DNA from: Hyphomicrobiales bacterium
Lineage (GTDB): Bacteria > Pseudomonadota > Alphaproteobacteria > Rhizobiales > NORP267
DNA: 57,310 bases
NCBI GenBank assembly: GCA_030688605.1
Contig: JAUYJB010000104.1
Coordinates: forward strand, 1-57,310
Direction: 5' to 3'
This document shows positions 27,883 through 36,388 of this stretch, one piece after another (the stretch's first letter is position 1; every line of letters begins with the position of its first letter). The translations under genes and the position numbers were made by a program. Below the pieces are notes generated by a model, which was not told where the DNA came from, ran no database searches, and saw only the letters and a list, made by a program, of their open reading frames with translations.

Positions 27883-28503
27883 CGCGGCATCTCCCGTCGC
27901 GCAAATGTCCCAATCCGGATAGGGCCCCAGATGTTAAGCCGCGATGGAAACGGCCCGAACGCCTGATCCCTACCCCCGCCAGCAGACTGGCGGCCTGTCT
28001 GTGCGCCGTTTGGCATCAGCCGATCCGGACGCCACGCGGGACCGGACTTGATCGATGCCAACGATTGGAACGGGAGAACCCTGTTCCGCACGTCCCGGCA
28101 ATGAAGGTGTGCCTCTTCAGTAACCCCGGCCGATGGAGAGCCGGCAGAGACCAAAAAAGCCCTGACCGTCGTTGCTTTAAGCCGCGCGATGAACCCAATT
28201 CGTCTTTGTTTGGCGCGACCACAGGCACGTGCGAATTTGGGCAATCAGCAACTTATGATTTTTGCCTGCAAAATCAAGAGGAAAAATTATCCCCGCGGAC
28301 GCGCCGAATGAGCCCGCTGGAACGTACTCCATGGGCGTATGGCACGGCACATTTGGCGAAATCGAGCCAAATTTCGGTCGTGGCGCGCGGCGTCGGGGCC
28401 GCATTTGTTCGATATAAAGAACGCTGCTGCCGCCTTTTCCAGGAAAGTTTCCAAGCCAGCCTTAACCAACCGTTAAATCTGCACTAGGCAGGATGCGCTT
28501 GAG
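27883..28503. other. Long leader/promoter region between the decarboxylase and korA
   Basis: About 620 bases without a convincing gene. On the side of the decarboxylase leader there is a stable hairpin (GGAACGGG-AGAA-CCC-T-GTTCC on the plus strand, 28067-28087) and a minus-strand T-run (28154-28159) after a GC segment, as in an attenuator. Alphaproteobacterial decarboxylase genes of this type can carry the speF leader motif; I cannot align it by eye. The right part (28200-28480) is AT-richer and carries a perfect TTAA-N7-TTAA site. Confidence 0.4.
28462..28476 (+). promoter_or_regulatory. Perfect TTAA-N7-TTAA site (CtrA-type box)
   Basis: TTAA at 28462-28465 and TTAA at 28473-28476 are separated by exactly seven bases (CCAACCG). 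This is the full consensus for the cell-cycle regulator CtrA of alphaproteobacteria. It lies 28 bases before a possible 34-codon gene and 190 bases before korA. One such site can occur by chance, although less often in GC-rich DNA. Confidence 0.5.
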
Positions 28504-28608
28504 ATGCTATGGCGTTTGTTATATCGAACGATCTGTGGCCTGGTCGATCCACCGCAAGACCGTTTGAATATCAGTGACGAACGTGCATTCGTTGCCGCGT
28601 TGGGCTAG
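28504..28608 (+). CDS. Possible small protein of 34 residues
   Basis: An ATG at 28504, preceded by AGGATGCGCTTGAG, opens a 34-codon frame ending in TAG. The product begins MLWRLLYRTICGLVDPP and ends with an acidic/alanine-rich tail. It lies just behind the CtrA-type box and before korA. No family is recognised, and an open frame this short may be fortuitous. Confidence 0.25.
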   Translation: MLWRLLYRTICGLVDPPQDRLNISDERAFVAALG

Positions 28609-28666
28609 GAAAAATAGGTCCGTCAGCCGGGGCTGAGGTCGAAAAGGAATCCCCAGGAACAATACG

Positions 28667-30550
28667 ATGGAAGCGTTGGTCAGGCGCCGGTCCCGACGTG
28701 GGGGGCCGGACCGCGAGATGATCGAGTCCGCGGTGGTGCGATTCGCGGGGGATTCTGGCGACGGCATGCAGCTTGCCGGCGGCCGGTTCACGCTCGCCAC
28801 GGCGCTCGCCGGTAACGACCTTGCCACCTTCCCGGATTTCCCCGCCGAGATCCGCGCGCCCATCGGCACCACATTCGGCGTCTCCACGTTCCAAATCAAT
28901 TTCGGCGCCCGGCTCGTGCGCACCTCCGGCGATGTGCTCGACGTGCTGGTGGCGATGAACCCGGCGGCGCTGAAGACCAATCTCGGCGATCTGCGCCAGG
29001 GTGGCCTGCTGATCGTCGACGAGAATGCGTTCACCGCCCGCGACCTCGCCAAGGCGGGCTATCAGGCCAACCCCCTCGACGATGGCAGCCTCGGCGCTTA
29101 CCGGGTGCTGCGGCTGCCGATCTCCAACTACACCTTGAAGGCGGTCAAGTCGGTCAAGGGCGTGGAGGTCTCCAACAAGGAAAGCCTGCGCGCCAAGAAT
29201 ATGTGGACGCTGGGCCTGGTGTTGTGGCTGTTCGACCGCGAAAGGCAGGCGACGGCGGACTGGGTCACGCAAAAGTTCGCCAATCTGCCGGACATCGCCA
29301 AGATCAACCGCGCCGCGCTCGACGCCGGCTTCGCCTATGGCGACGCCACCGAGCTCAGCGCCGAGATCCATCCCTACCGCGTGCCGCCGGCCGACATCGC
29401 CACCGGCGAGTACCGCAACATCTCCGGCACCGAGGCGATCGCCTGGGGTCTGGTCGCCGGTGCGCATCTGGCCGGCCTCAAGCTGACCTATTGCTCCTAT
29501 CCGATCACGCCGGCCTCCAACATGCTGCATCTGTTGACCCGGCTCGGCGCCGACTTCAATGTCCAGACGTTTCAGGCCGAGGACGAGATCGCCGCCGTCT
29601 GCGCCGCGCTCGGCGCATCCTATGCCGGCGATATCGGCGCCACCGGCTCGTCCGGACCCGGCCTGGCGCTGAAGACCGAGGCGATCGGCCTTGCGGCGGC
29701 AGCCGAGCTGCCGCTTGTCGTCGTCAACGCCCAGCGCGGCGGCCCCTCCACCGGCCTGCCCACGAAAACCGAGCAATCCGACCTCTATCAGGCGGTGTGG
29801 GGCCGCAACGCCGACACGCCGGTGGTGGCGCTGGCCGCGCGCTCGCCCGGCGACGGGTTCGAAACCGCCATCGAGGCGGTGCGCCTGGCGACCAAATATA
29901 TGACCCCGGTGATTCTGCTGACCGACGGCTATCTGGCGAACGCGTCGGAGCCGTGGGCGATCCCCGATTTTTCGAGCTTCGCGCCGTTTCCGGTCGACCG
30001 CGCCGTGCCGGCGGACTTCAAGCCTTACCGCCGCGACCCGCGGACGTTGGCCCGGCCCTGGGTGGTGCCGGGGACGCCCGGCGGCATCCACCGCATCGGC
30101 GGGCTGGAGCGCGAGGACATCACCGGCAACATCTCCTACGACCCCGAAAACCACCAGCGCATGACCGAGCTCCGGGCGCAGAAAATCCACGGCATCGCCA
30201 AGGACATCCCAGCCCAGGAGGTTGCCCTCGGCAAGGGCTCGGGCAAGCTTGCGGCGATCGGCTGGGGCTCGACCTATGGACCCATCAACCGCGCCGTCGA
30301 CGCGCTGATCGCGGACGGCCTCGATGCAAGCCACATCCATATCCGCCATCTGTGGCCCTTGCCCGAGAATCTCGGCGACCTCATCGCCGGCTTCGACAAG
30401 GTTCTGGTACCGGAAATGAATATGGGCCAACTTTCCCGGCTGCTGCGCTCCGAATATCCGGTCGAGCCGAAATCGCTGTGCAAGGTCTCTGGACGCCCCT
30501 TCAAGGTGTCGGAAATCGTCGCCGCTGCGCGCGAGCTTCTCAAGGTTTGA
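28667..30550 (+). CDS. korA: 2-oxoacid:acceptor oxidoreductase subunit alpha (KorA, gamma-alpha fusion)
   Basis: The 627-residue protein combines a gamma domain (VVRFAGDSGDGMQLAGGRF at about 24-42) with the pyrimidine-binding alpha domain (SYPITPASNMLHLL near 285, GPGLALKTEAIGLA, GGPSTGLPTKTEQSDL). With KorB it converts a 2-oxoacid, probably 2-oxoglutarate, to the acyl-CoA and reduces ferredoxin. AGGAAC lies six bases before the ATG. The extra N-terminal stretch MEALVRRRSRRGGPD is basic. The gene is followed by korB after 18 bases. Oxygen-tolerant KorAB is known from several aerobic bacteria. Confidence 0.94.
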   Translation: MEALVRRRSRRGGPDREMIESAVVRFAGDSGDGMQLAGGRFTLATALAGNDLATFPDFPAEIRAPIGTTFGVSTFQINFGARLVRTSGDVLDVLVAMNPAALKTNLGDLRQGGLLIVDENAFTARDLAKAGYQANPLDDGSLGAYRVLRLPISNYTLKAVKSVKGVEVSNKESLRAKNMWTLGLVLWLFDRERQATADWVTQKFANLPDIAKINRAALDAGFAYGDATELSAEIHPYRVPPADIATGEYRNISGTEAIAWGLVAGAHLAGLKLTYCSYPITPASNMLHLLTRLGADFNVQTFQAEDEIAAVCAALGASYAGDIGATGSSGPGLALKTEAIGLAAAAELPLVVVNAQRGGPSTGLPTKTEQSDLYQAVWGRNADTPVVALAARSPGDGFETAIEAVRLATKYMTPVILLTDGYLANASEPWAIPDFSSFAPFPVDRAVPADFKPYRRDPRTLARPWVVPGTPGGIHRIGGLEREDITGNISYDPENHQRMTELRAQKIHGIAKDIPAQEVALGKGSGKLAAIGWGSTYGPINRAVDALIADGLDASHIHIRHLWPLPENLGDLIAGFDKVLVPEMNMGQLSRLLRSEYPVEPKSLCKVSGRPFKVSEIVAAARELLKV

Positions 30551-30568
30551 ACCCCGACAGGTCGTGAC

Positions 30569-31582
30569 ATGAACGTCATCAGCAAGCTTTCACCCAAGGA
30601 CTACGCCTCCGATCAGGACCTACGCTGGTGCCCGGGCTGCGGCGACTACGCGATTTTGAAGGCGGTACAGAAGACTTTCGCCGACCTTGCCGTCGATCCG
30701 GCCAACGCGGTCTTCATATCGGGCATCGGCTGTGCGGCGCGGTTTCCCTATTACATGGCGACCTACGGCTTCCACACCATCCATGGCCGCGCGGCGGCGA
30801 TCGCCACCGGGGCCAAGATGGCCAATCCCGATCTCGATATCTGGGTCGTCGCCGGCGACGGCGATTCGCTGTCGATCGGCGGCAACCATCTCCTGCACCT
30901 GCTGCGCCGCAATGTCGACCTCGTCTATCTCATGTTCAACAACGAGATCTACGGATTGACCAAGGGCCAGGCTTCGCCGACCTCGCGGCGCGGCACGCGC
31001 TCGCCGACGACGCCGTCGGGCTCGCGCGACGAGCCGGTGCACGCGGCCCGGTTCGCGCTTGGCGCCAGCGCATCGTTCGTCGCCCGCGCCGTCGACGTCA
31101 ATCAGAAGCACCTGGTCGAAACGCTGAAGCGGGCGCATGCACACGAGGGCGTGGCCTTCGTCGAGATCCTGCAGAACTGCATCGTCTTCAACGATGGCGT
31201 CTACGCTTCGGTCAGCGACAAGAAACAGGGGCCCGAGCACGCGCTGGAGCTGGTCCACGGCCAGCCGATGATCTGGGGCGCCAACCGCGACAAGGGGCTC
31301 ATCTTCGATCTTGAGACCATGAGCCTCAAGGCGGTCCCGGTCGGCAATGGCGGCGTCGCCGAGGCCGACATCCTCATCCATGACGAGACCAACCGGACGC
31401 TTGCCGGCATGCTGTCCGTCATCGACGGCGAGCCCGGCATGCCGACGCCCATCGGCGTCCTCTATGCGCGCCCGGCCGCCACTTTCGACACCGGCAAGCC
31501 GGCGGACACGGCCGCGCCCGATGAGGTCAGAAAACGGATCGGCAGTCTCCTGCATTCCGGCCATACCTGGAACGTGATCTAA
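30569..31582 (+). CDS. korB: 2-oxoacid:ferredoxin oxidoreductase subunit beta (KorB)
   Basis: The 337-residue subunit binds thiamine diphosphate (VVAGDGDSLSIGGNH, then FNNEIYGLTKGQ) and one iron-sulfur cluster, with cysteines in WCPGCGDY (C21, C24), in GIGCAARF (about C57) and later NCIVFNDG. SPTSRRGTRSPTTPSG is the typical loop following YGLTKGQ. Position and spacing make it a partner of KorA. No ferredoxin gene is in the window, so the electron acceptor is elsewhere. A weak T-rich stretch follows the stop (31620-31630). Confidence 0.95.
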   Translation: MNVISKLSPKDYASDQDLRWCPGCGDYAILKAVQKTFADLAVDPANAVFISGIGCAARFPYYMATYGFHTIHGRAAAIATGAKMANPDLDIWVVAGDGDSLSIGGNHLLHLLRRNVDLVYLMFNNEIYGLTKGQASPTSRRGTRSPTTPSGSRDEPVHAARFALGASASFVARAVDVNQKHLVETLKRAHAHEGVAFVEILQNCIVFNDGVYASVSDKKQGPEHALELVHGQPMIWGANRDKGLIFDLETMSLKAVPVGNGGVAEADILIHDETNRTLAGMLSVIDGEPGMPTPIGVLYARPAATFDTGKPADTAAPDEVRKRIGSLLHSGHTWNVI

Positions 31583-31743
31583 AACCAATCGCACACACCG
31601 CGTAACGCCGTTTGAGCGGGTTTTTCTTTTCGCACGCGCACAAAAGGGTGCTAAAGACACCCCGGCAGCGGGAAAACACACGGTTTCGGGGCGGTTTTGC
31701 CCCGTTCCCCCGACTTTCGATCGACGACATGGGAGAAGTTTCG

Positions 31744-32964
31744 ATGACGACGACACGGCCTTCTTTCGTCCGCTTCCTGACGTTTGCAGCCGTGATGGGT
31801 CTTGCCGCGCTGGCCGCCGCGCCGACCGCGGGCCTGGCGCAGACGATCAAGATCGGCGAGCTCACCTCCTACAATAATTTCGCCGCCTTCAACGTGCCCT
31901 ACCGCAATGGCTGGCAGATGGCGCTCGACGAGATCAACGAGGCCGGCGGGGTGATGGGCGAAACGCTCGAGATCGTCTCGCGCGACGACGGGGCGACGAC
32001 CGGCGATGCGGTGCGGGTCGCCGAGGAGCTCGTGACCCGCGACAAGGTGGCCTTCATCTTCGGCACCTTTCTGTCCAATGTCGGCCTAGCCGTCGGGGAT
32101 TTCGCCAATCAGAACAAGGTCCTGTTCATGGCCACCGAGCCCTTGACCGACGCGCTGACGCTGGATCAGGGCAACCGCTACACCTTTCGCATTCGCCCCA
32201 ACACCTACATGCAGACCTCGATGCTGGTCGATGCGGTCAGGGAAAGTGGCGCCAAGCGCTGGGCGATCGTCGCGCCGAACTATGAATACGGCCAGTCGTC
32301 GGCCGAGAATTTCAAGCGCTTCGCCGCCGAGGTGATCCCGGGCGCCGAGATCGTCGCCGAGCAATATCCAGCGCTCGGCAAGATCGACGCCGGCGCCACC
32401 GTCGCCGCCCTGCAGCAGGCCAATCCCGATGGCATTTTCTGCGTCCTGTTCGGCGGCGACCTCGCCAAGTTCGTGCGCGAGGGCAATGTCCGCGGCCTGT
32501 TCGAGGGCAAGACGGTGGCCAGCCTTCTGACCGGCGAGCCGGAATGGATGCTCAGCCTCGGCGACGAGGTGCCGGAAGGTTGGATCGTCACCGGCTATCC
32601 CTGGGACCAGATCGATTTCCCGGAGCACAAGGCCTTCGTCGACAAATACCAGGCCCGCTACAACGAAACCCCGCGCCTGGGCTCGCTGCTCGGTTACATC
32701 GTCGTCCATGTCCTCAAGCAGGCAATCGAACAGGCCGGCACGACGGAGACCGAAAAGCTCATCGACACGCTGGAAGGGATGACAGCTCAAACCGTCATCG
32801 GCCCGATCACCATCCGCGCCAGCGACCATCAGTCGACCATGGGCGCCTGGGTCGGCAAGCTCACCGTGCGCGAGGGCAAGGGCACGATGACCGATTGGAA
32901 GTTCCTCGACGGCGCCGACTATATGACGCCCGAGGAAGAGGTCGAAGCGCGCCGGCCGCAATAA
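31744..32964 (+). CDS. Branched-chain-type ABC transporter substrate-binding protein
   Basis: The 406-residue protein has a Sec signal peptide (VRFLTFAAVMGLAALAAAPT, cleavage after LAQ) and a Leu/Ile/Val-binding-protein fold (IKIGELTSYN, GGVMGETLEIVSRDDGATT, RDKVAFIFGTFLSNV). Conserved RWAIVAPNYEYGQS is the hinge region of the family. ATG 31744 has GGGAGAAG upstream; earlier in-frame ATGs have no signal-like sequence. Permease and ATPase genes follow. The ligand may be an amino acid, amide, urea or aromatic acid; no signature decides this. Confidence 0.9.
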   Translation: MTTTRPSFVRFLTFAAVMGLAALAAAPTAGLAQTIKIGELTSYNNFAAFNVPYRNGWQMALDEINEAGGVMGETLEIVSRDDGATTGDAVRVAEELVTRDKVAFIFGTFLSNVGLAVGDFANQNKVLFMATEPLTDALTLDQGNRYTFRIRPNTYMQTSMLVDAVRESGAKRWAIVAPNYEYGQSSAENFKRFAAEVIPGAEIVAEQYPALGKIDAGATVAALQQANPDGIFCVLFGGDLAKFVREGNVRGLFEGKTVASLLTGEPEWMLSLGDEVPEGWIVTGYPWDQIDFPEHKAFVDKYQARYNETPRLGSLLGYIVVHVLKQAIEQAGTTETEKLIDTLEGMTAQTVIGPITIRASDHQSTMGAWVGKLTVREGKGTMTDWKFLDGADYMTPEEEVEARRPQ

Positions 32965-33000
32965 GGGCCGCTTTCGAAAAGGCAAACCCCAACCGATTGC

Positions 33001-33037
33001 GAAAGGGGCGCGGCTGTGAAAGGCTCGCGCCTCTTTC
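33001..33037 (+). promoter_or_regulatory. Strong intercistronic hairpin after the ABC binding-protein gene
   Basis: GAAAGGGGCGCG (33001-33012) pairs with CGCGCCTCTTTC (33026-33037), 12 bp with one G-T wobble. It lies between binding-protein and permease genes, as in the two TRAP operons. Confidence 0.65.
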
Positions 33038-33059
33038 CGTTTCCGGCGTTTGAACACCG

Positions 33060-34919
33060 ATGGACCCGGTCTTCCTTCTCATCCAGTTCCTGAATGGGCT
33101 TGCCAGCGCCTCTTCGCTGTTCATCACCGCCTGCGGGCTGAGCATCATTTTCGGCGTCACCCGCATCGTCAATTTCGCCCACGGCTCGCTCTATATGCTC
33201 GGCGCCTATGTCGCCGTGACGCTGGTGCCGCGCTTTCTCGAGGTCGCTTATGGGCCGGTCTCTTTCTGGCTTGCCATCCTCGTCTCGGCGCTCGCGGTGG
33301 GCGTCATCGGCATCGTCATGGAGTTTCTGCTGCTGCGCCGCATCTACAAGGCACCGGAGCTGTTCCAACTGCTGGCGACCTTCGGCGTCGTGCTGGTGGT
33401 CCAGGACCTCGTCGTCGCCTTGTGGGGGCCCGAGGACATTCTCGGGCCGCGCGCGCCGGGGCTTTCCGGCGCGGTGACGGTCTTCGGCCAGCGCTTTCCG
33501 CAATATGAGATCGCGCTGATCTGCGCCGGGCCCCTGGTGCTGGCCCTTTTGTGGCTCCTGTTCCGGCGCACCCGCTTCGGGGCGCTGGTGCGGGCCGCGA
33601 CCCAGGACCGCGAGATGGTGGCGGCGCTCGGCGTCAACCAGGCGCTCTTGTTCACCGCCGTCGTCTTTCTCGGCGCCTTCCTGGCCGGATTTGCCGGCGC
33701 CTTGCAGGTGCCGAAGGAGCCGGCCAACCCATTCATGGATGTCCGCGTCATCGTCGAGGCCTTCGTCGTCACCGTCATCGGCGGCATGGGCAGCGTACCC
33801 GGCGCCTTCATCGCCGCGCTTCTGATCGGCGAATTGCAGGCCTTCGGCATCCTCGTCTTTCCCAAGATCACACTGGTCATCGTGTTCCTGGTCATGGCCG
33901 CGGTACTCATCGCCCGCCCGCACGGCCTGCTCGGCCGGGCAGAAGCGGCGGACAGCCGCGCCTTCGGCGGCGAGCGGCCCATCCGCCCCTATGGCGCGGG
34001 ACAGGCCGCGGCCGCGCTTGCGGCCATCGCGGCGCTCGCCCTCCTCCCCCTTATCGCCGACGCCTTCACGCTCAAGCTGATGATCGAGGTGATGATCTTC
34101 GCGCTGTTCGCCATGAGCCTGAACCTGTTGATGGGCACGGGCGGGATCATCAGCTTCGGCCATGCCGCCTATTTCGGCCTCGGCGCCTATGGGGCAGCGC
34201 TCGCGGTCAGCCATCTTGCCGCGCCCATGGAGCTGGCGCTCCCGTTCGCGCCCATCGGGGCCGCGATCGGTGCTGCGCTGTTCGGCTATTTCGTGGTGCG
34301 GCTTTCCGGCATCTATCTCGCCATGCTGACGCTTGCCTTCGCGCAGATCGTCTATGCCATCGCCTTCCAATGGGTGGCACTGACCGGCGGCGACAACGGG
34401 TTGCTCGGCATCTGGCCCTCGCCCTGGGCCTCGGAAAGGCTTGCCTATTACTATCTGACGCTTGCCGTGTGCCTGGCCGGCGTCTTCGCCCTGCGGCGAG
34501 CGATCTACGCCCCCTTCGGCTATGCGCTGAGGGCGGGCCGCGATTCGGAGCGCCGGGCAGACGCCATCGGCATCGACTCGCGCCATATGCGCTGGCTCGC
34601 CTTCACGCTCGCGGGCGCCGCGGCCGGCCTTGCCGGCGGGCTCTATGTCTTCTCCAAGGGCAATATCGACCCCAGCGCGCTCGGCATCCCGACCTCGGTC
34701 GACGCGCTCACCATGGTGCTCGTCGGCGGCATCCAGACGGTGATCGGCCCCGTCATCGGCGCCGGCCTCATGCATCTCCTCAAGGATTTCGTCATGCCGC
34801 TCACCGACTTTTACCGGATGCTCCTGGGTGGCGTCATCATCGCCCTGGTGCTCGCCTTCCCGCAAGGCATCGTCGGCACCTGGAACCGGCTGTTCGACAA
34901 GGAGGAGGCGGGACCGTGA
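33060..34919 (+). CDS. Fused LivH-LivM branched-chain-type ABC permease
   Basis: A single 619-residue inner-membrane protein covers both permease subunits. Residues about 1-295 are LivH-like (GLSIIFGVTRIVNFAHGSLY, and VIGGMGSVPGAFIAALLIGE). Residues about 320-610 are LivM-like (MSLNLLMGTGGIISFGHAAY, RAGRDSERRADAIGI, MVLVGGIQTVIGPVIGAG). The join near 290-320 is short and soluble (RPHGLLGRAEAADSRAF). The frame is uninterrupted, so this is a true fusion. Its stop overlaps the LivG start (GTGA). Each half has the EAA-like cytoplasmic loop expected to contact one ATPase. Confidence 0.92.
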   Translation: MDPVFLLIQFLNGLASASSLFITACGLSIIFGVTRIVNFAHGSLYMLGAYVAVTLVPRFLEVAYGPVSFWLAILVSALAVGVIGIVMEFLLLRRIYKAPELFQLLATFGVVLVVQDLVVALWGPEDILGPRAPGLSGAVTVFGQRFPQYEIALICAGPLVLALLWLLFRRTRFGALVRAATQDREMVAALGVNQALLFTAVVFLGAFLAGFAGALQVPKEPANPFMDVRVIVEAFVVTVIGGMGSVPGAFIAALLIGELQAFGILVFPKITLVIVFLVMAAVLIARPHGLLGRAEAADSRAFGGERPIRPYGAGQAAAALAAIAALALLPLIADAFTLKLMIEVMIFALFAMSLNLLMGTGGIISFGHAAYFGLGAYGAALAVSHLAAPMELALPFAPIGAAIGAALFGYFVVRLSGIYLAMLTLAFAQIVYAIAFQWVALTGGDNGLLGIWPSPWASERLAYYYLTLAVCLAGVFALRRAIYAPFGYALRAGRDSERRADAIGIDSRHMRWLAFTLAGAAAGLAGGLYVFSKGNIDPSALGIPTSVDALTMVLVGGIQTVIGPVIGAGLMHLLKDFVMPLTDFYRMLLGGVIIALVLAFPQGIVGTWNRLFDKEEAGP

Positions 34920-35662
34920 GCCTTCTTGCCGTCAGCGGTCTTTGCAAGCGTTTCGGCGGCGTCGTCGCGGCGGAGGATGTCTCTTTTCGGCTCGATCCCG
35001 GCGAGGTCGTCGCCATGATCGGCCCGAACGGCGCCGGCAAGACGACGATCTTCAATATGATCGGCGGCCAGCTTCGGCCCGATGCCGGCGATATAGTCCT
35101 GCAGGAGCGCTCCATCGCCGGGCTGCCGCCGCGCGCCATCTGGCGGCGCGGCGTCGGGCGCACCTTCCAGATCGCCGCCACCTTCGCCTCGATGACCCTG
35201 GCGGAGAACGTGCAGATGGCGCTCATCAGCCGCCATCGCCGGCTTTATGGCCTGTGGCCGCCGGCGGGCCGGCTCTATCGCGACGCGGCTCTTAGCCTGC
35301 TCGAACGCGTCGGCATGCACGACCAGGCCGAGCGGCCGTGCGGACTTCTCGCCTATGGTGACGTCAAGCGGGTGGAACTCGCCATCGCGCTCGCCAACGC
35401 GCCTAAGCTCCTGCTCATGGACGAGCCGACCTCCGGCATGGCGGCCGAGGAGCGGCTTTCGCTGATGCGCCTGATCGCGGACATCGTCAGCGAGGAGGCC
35501 ATATCGGTGCTGTTCACCGAGCACGACATGGACGTGGTGTTCGGCCATGCCAGGCGCATCATCGTTCTCGAACGCGGGGCCGTCGTCGCCGAGGGGACGC
35601 CGGATAAGGTGCGCGCCGACCCGCACGTGCAAGAGATCTATCTCGGCGGCGGGGGTGCGTGA
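34916..35662 (+). CDS. livG: Branched-chain-type ABC transporter ATPase LivG
   Basis: The 248-residue ATPase has the Walker A box GPNGAGKT (36-43), the Q-loop region RTFQIAATFASMTLAENV, and Walker B LLLMDEPTSGM followed by the switch His in TEHDMD. The signature region is LLAYGDVKRVELAIALA rather than LSxGQQ, a usual variant in LivG proteins. It starts with GTG at 34916, overlapping the permease stop by three bases, with GGAGGAGGCGGG upstream. The open frame extends far upstream within the permease gene, but only this part is real. Confidence 0.92.
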   Translation: MSLLAVSGLCKRFGGVVAAEDVSFRLDPGEVVAMIGPNGAGKTTIFNMIGGQLRPDAGDIVLQERSIAGLPPRAIWRRGVGRTFQIAATFASMTLAENVQMALISRHRRLYGLWPPAGRLYRDAALSLLERVGMHDQAERPCGLLAYGDVKRVELAIALANAPKLLLMDEPTSGMAAEERLSLMRLIADIVSEEAISVLFTEHDMDVVFGHARRIIVLERGAVVAEGTPDKVRADPHVQEIYLGGGGA

Positions 35663-35665
35663 GCC

Positions 35666-36388
35666 ATGGCGGGCGACAGGCAGGCGGTTCTTAGCGTTCG
35701 CGACCTCGATACCTATTACGGCCGCGCCCACATCCTGCATCGTCTCAGCCTCGAGGTTGGCGCCGGCGAGGTCGTCGCCCTGATGGGCCGCAACGGCGCC
35801 GGCAAGTCAACCACATTGAAGGCGATCATGGGGCTCATCCCGGCGGCGGGCGGCGCCATCTCGTTTCGCGGCCGGTCGATCCGGGGCCTGGCACCATACG
35901 CAATCGCCCGCGCCGGGCTCGGCTATGTGCCGGAGGACCGGCGCATCTTCACCGACCTCACGGTCGAGGAGAATCTGGAGGTCGGCCGCCGGCCGCCGCG
36001 CCAAGGCCAGGCGCCGTGGACGGCGGAGCGGCTGATCGCTCTGTTTCCCAACCTCGCCGGGCTCGCCGGCCGCCGCGCCAACCAGATCTCGGGCGGCGAA
36101 CAGCAGATGCTGAGCCTTTCCCGCACGCTGATGGGAAACCCGACGGCGATCCTGCTCGACGAGCCGTCCGAAGGCCTGGCGCCGGTGATCGTCAAGCAGA
36201 TGGCCGAAGCCATTAAGGCATTGAAGAAGGAAGGGCTGTCGGTCCTCTTGTCCGAGCAGAACCTCTATTTCGCCGCCGAGATCGGCGACCGCGCCTATGT
36301 GCTGGAAAGCGGCAGCGTCAAGTTCGAAGGGCCGATGTCGACGCTGATCGCCGACGAGCGCCTGCGCCGCGCCCATCTCAGCCTGTGA
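35666..36388 (+). CDS. livF: Branched-chain-type ABC transporter ATPase LivF
   Basis: The 240-residue ATPase shows Walker A GRNGAGKS (41-48), the LivF-typical GLGYVPEDRRIFTDLTVEEN, the signature ISGGEQQMLSLSRTL and Walker B ILLDEPSEGLAP. It follows livG by three bases and closes the operon with its binding protein, fused permease and LivG. No terminator is visible directly behind it; a palindrome TGGCGG-AAAA-CCGCCA lies about 160 bases downstream. Confidence 0.94.
   Translation: MAGDRQAVLSVRDLDTYYGRAHILHRLSLEVGAGEVVALMGRNGAGKSTTLKAIMGLIPAAGGAISFRGRSIRGLAPYAIARAGLGYVPEDRRIFTDLTVEENLEVGRRPPRQGQAPWTAERLIALFPNLAGLAGRRANQISGGEQQMLSLSRTLMGNPTAILLDEPSEGLAPVIVKQMAEAIKALKKEGLSVLLSEQNLYFAAEIGDRAYVLESGSVKFEGPMSTLIADERLRRAHLSL

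Noticed and set aside
28065-28487. 140-codon open frame in the decarboxylase-korA gap
   Set aside because: No good ribosome-binding site, mixed composition without periodicity, and it crosses the palindromes and the CtrA-type box.
28571-30430. 619-codon open frame on the minus strand across korA
   Set aside because: Antisense to korA; composition dominated by Arg, Gly, Asp and His, with no family motif.
32919-34865. 648-codon open frame on the minus strand across the LivH-LivM gene
   Set aside because: Highly charged, no hydrophobic core; a mirror of the membrane-protein gene on the other strand.
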